The notes below the pieces were generated by a model. The model made no database searches. It was not told where the DNA came from and was given only the letters and a program-made list of their open reading frames with translations. Positions 61,315 to 64,000 of a stretch of 64,000 bases of DNA are shown one piece after another. The DNA is taken from contig NZ_CP071796.1 in assembly GCF_017498525.1 (NCBI RefSeq), forward strand, positions 1,426,001 through 1,490,000, given 5' to 3'. Within the stretch, counting starts at the first letter, position 1. Each line of letters opens with the position of its first letter. This DNA is from Ottowia testudinis (GTDB lineage Bacteria; Pseudomonadota; Gammaproteobacteria; Burkholderiales; Burkholderiaceae_C). Position numbers and translations under genes: made by a program.

Positions 61315-62802
61315 TCAACTCCAACTGAGCGCCGACAAGTCATTGACGAAGATCGGCATGTCTTTCCACAGCCCTTGCAGGCCGCGCTTGGTCACGGTGA
61401 CCCACTGCGGCTGGTACAGCCAGGCCAGCACGGCGTCGTCGGCCAGCAGCTTCTGCGCGTCGCCCAGCAGCTTGTTGCGCTCGGCCACGTTGGCGGTGGT
61501 CTTGATCTTGCTGAACAGCTCGTTGAACTTGGGGTTGTTGTAGCCCCAGTAGTAGTCTGGCTTGGCGAAGTTGCCCAGGTCGAACGGCTCCACGTGGCTG
61601 ATGATGGTCAGGTCGTAATTCTTCGGCCCGCCAAAGGTGTTGGACAGCCACTGCGCCCACTCCACGTTCTGCACCTTGGCGGTGATGCCGATCTTGGCCA
61701 GCTGCGCCACGATCACCTCGCCGCCCTGGCGCGCGTAGGGCGGCGGCGGCAGCACCAGCGACAGTTCCAGCGGCGTGGTCACACCGGCTTCTTTCAGCAG
61801 CGCCTTGGCTTTCTCCACGTCGTAGGGGTTGACGCCCGTGGTGTCGATGTAGCCGGCCGCGCCGGGCACGTAATGGCTGCCGATGGGCACGCCAAAGCCG
61901 TCGCCCGCGCCGGAGATGACGGCCTTGCGGTCGATGGCCGCGCTGATGGCGCGGCGCACGCGCACATCCTGAAGCGGCTTCTTGGCGTTGTTGATGGCCA
62001 GCACGGTCTTGGCGCGCGAGCCGCTGACCAGCGTCTGCAAGCGGTTGTTGGCCTTGAACTGCGCCGCGCCGCGCGGCGTGACGCGCGGGAAAGCGTCCAC
62101 ATCGCCCGACAGCACGGCCGCCACCTGCGCCGCCGGGTCGCTGATGAAGCGCAGGGTGGCGCGCTTGATCTTGACCACGCCCGGGTTGCGGTAGCTGGGC
62201 GAGGCTTTCAGCACCAGCGACGAACCCTTGGCCCAGCTGTCCAGCACGTAGGGGCCAGTGCCCACGGGCTTGGTGTTGTTGTCGGCCGCGCTCTTGGGCT
62301 CCACCATGCTGGCCGTGGCCTGGCCCATGTAGAACAGGAAGTCCGGGTCTGGCTCCTTGTTGATGATGACCACGGTGTGATCGCCATCCGGGCGCACGCT
62401 TTCCATGGCGGCGAAGGTGCGCTTGTCCTTGTTGGTGCTTTTTTCGCCAGCGGCGCGCTCGAAGGCGTACTTCACCGTCTGCGCGTTGAACGGTTCGCCG
62501 TTGCTAAACTTGACGCCTTTGCGCAGATGAAAGGTATAGGTGCGCAGATCGGGCGAGACTTCCCAGCGCTCGGCCAGCAGCGGGGTGACGCTGCCGTCGG
62601 CGTGGATCTTGGTCAGCGTCTCGAAGATGTTGTAGTGCGTGACTTCGGCGATCGCTGACGCCGCGCCCGCTGTCGGGTCCATGCCTGGTGGCTCCAGCGT
62701 CATGCCCAGCACGACGGCGTCCTTGCGCGATTGCGCGAACGCGGGCAAGTGGCCCAGCGTGGCCAGCGCAGGCAAGGTCAAGGCAAAGTCGCGGCGTTTC
62801 AT
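61315..62802 (-). CDS. ABC transporter substrate-binding protein, family 5 (peptide/nickel type)
   Basis: The product is 495 residues with a signal peptide MKRRDFALTLPALATLGHLP ending AFAQ. The mature protein begins SRKDAVVLGMTLEPPGMDP. FETLTKIHADGSVTPLLAERWEVSPDLRTYTFHLRKGVKFSNGEPFNAQTVKYAFER is the SBP_bac_5 signature. DVRVRRAISAAIDRKAVI is the second. It captures a dipeptide, oligopeptide or similar ligand in the periplasm. GGGAGAA precedes the ATG at 62802. It lies just downstream of two ATPase genes in the same operon. Confidence 0.93.
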   Translation of the reverse strand: MKRRDFALTLPALATLGHLPAFAQSRKDAVVLGMTLEPPGMDPTAGAASAIAEVTHYNIFETLTKIHADGSVTPLLAERWEVSPDLRTYTFHLRKGVKFSNGEPFNAQTVKYAFERAAGEKSTNKDKRTFAAMESVRPDGDHTVVIINKEPDPDFLFYMGQATASMVEPKSAADNNTKPVGTGPYVLDSWAKGSSLVLKASPSYRNPGVVKIKRATLRFISDPAAQVAAVLSGDVDAFPRVTPRGAAQFKANNRLQTLVSGSRAKTVLAINNAKKPLQDVRVRRAISAAIDRKAVISGAGDGFGVPIGSHYVPGAAGYIDTTGVNPYDVEKAKALLKEAGVTTPLELSLVLPPPPYARQGGEVIVAQLAKIGITAKVQNVEWAQWLSNTFGGPKNYDLTIISHVEPFDLGNFAKPDYYWGYNNPKFNELFSKIKTTANVAERNKLLGDAQKLLADDAVLAWLYQPQWVTVTKRGLQGLWKDMPIFVNDLSALSWS

Positions 62803-62867
62803 CGTGAAGGTTCTCCCGGGTGAGAAGGATCGGACGCAGCGCATGGTAGCGCAGGGGCCGTAACGCT

Positions 62868-63683
<816 letters not shown>

Positions 63684-63686
<3 letters not shown>

Positions 63687-63716
63687 CAAGCGCTACCAGC
63701 TATCAATTCAGGAGTT
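63684..63716 (-). repeat. Repeat A copy spanning two ABC ATPase genes
   Basis: CATCAAGCGCTACCAGCTAT, CAATTCAGGAGTT. On the minus strand this gives ...CTGAATTGATAGCTGGTAGCGCTTGATGG, which contains the last codons and TGA of the upstream ATPase gene and the ATG of the next. Confidence 0.78.
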
Positions 63717-64000
63717 TTCAGCACCACATCGGCACGCCGGCAGGCGAACCAGTGCGTGGCCGACAGCGGCACCAGGGGCGGCGGTTCGGTGTGGCAGGCG
63801 CCTTCGGTGAAGGCGCAGCGCCCGGAAAACGGACAGCCCGGCGGCAGGCTGAACAGATCGGGCACGCTGCCGGCAAAGGTGGGCAGCCGCTCGCTGCGGT
63901 GCGCCACCAGGCGGTGCTGCAAATTGGGCCGCGCGGCCATCAGCCCGCGTGTGTAGGGGTGCGCGGGGTGGCTGAAGACTTGCGCGGCCGGGCCGCTTTC
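63686..64000 (-). CDS. Oligopeptide/dipeptide ABC transporter ATPase (OppD/DppD type), C-terminal end only
   Basis: About 104 codons are visible from the right edge, beginning ESGPAAQVFSHPAHPYTRGLMAARP. The HPYTRGL block and GCPFSGRCAFTEGACHTEPPPL belong to the oligopeptide-transporter C-terminal domain, whose Cys often hold an Fe-S cluster in D/F subunits. The Walker motifs lie outside the window. It ends ELIAGSA, encoded by repeat A, and its TGA overlaps the start of the F-subunit gene. Confidence 0.88.

Overview
The window looks like a chromosomal segment of a GC-rich betaproteobacterium of the order Burkholderiales, most likely family Comamonadaceae. The evidence is the gene content (TRAP dicarboxylate uptake, ETF-QO, fumarylacetoacetase, egtBD, the trpS / M50 protease / YciO / PHP block) and a short interspersed repeat of about 50 bp, here called repeat A, with the core AGCGCTTG..CAAGCGC followed by AGCTATCAA. 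That repeat is, from general knowledge, typical of Comamonadaceae genomes. The genus cannot be fixed from the sequence. Almost all genes are housekeeping or central metabolism. AT-richer accessory DNA lies at 137-3150 and at 6632-7501.

Left part (1-16300): the 5' end of a class II DAHP synthase leaves the window at the left edge. Next comes a low-GC patch with a secreted orphan protein, a decayed IS200-type element and a lipid A acyltransferase-like gene. The glycine cleavage operon gcvT-gcvH-gcvP lies on the minus strand behind a tandem glycine riboswitch and carries an unrelated gene between gcvT and gcvH. Upstream of it is a TRAP transporter (dctP, an internal terminator, then dctQM), followed by ETF-QO, an SDR dehydrogenase, a DMT exporter and a hotdog thioesterase.

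Middle part (16300-41100): an IS110 element with a candidate bridge RNA sits inside a composite intergenic repeat. It is followed by a GT4 glycosyltransferase with lplT, a hipBA module with three palindromic operators, two AhpD/CMD-type proteins, ergothioneine genes egtD-egtB, a ketone-body module (PAS-LuxR regulator, scoA-scoB, bdhA), a pseudouridine synthase divergent from yaaA, a run of a 2OG-Fe(II) hydroxylase, an alpha/beta hydrolase and queF, a GntR regulator beside a ribokinase relic, a crotonase, dinB, fahA, a VOC protein and a MarR regulator.

Right part (41100-64000): a DEAD-box helicase with a long leader, a nitric-oxide module (nsrR divergent from nnrS and a DUF2249 gene, with two NsrR-like sites), a GlcD-type flavoprotein, yihY, metY, a CBS-domain gene, aroC, a convergent two-component pair, trpS with an extra C-terminal domain, an M50 protease, YciO, a PHP phosphatase, an amidase and the distal end of an oligopeptide ABC operon.

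The most striking features are the IS110 left end, which carries a 10-nt copy of its own insertion site, and repeat A, which repeatedly supplies start codons, stop codons, C-terminal tails and once an interdomain linker of ordinary genes.
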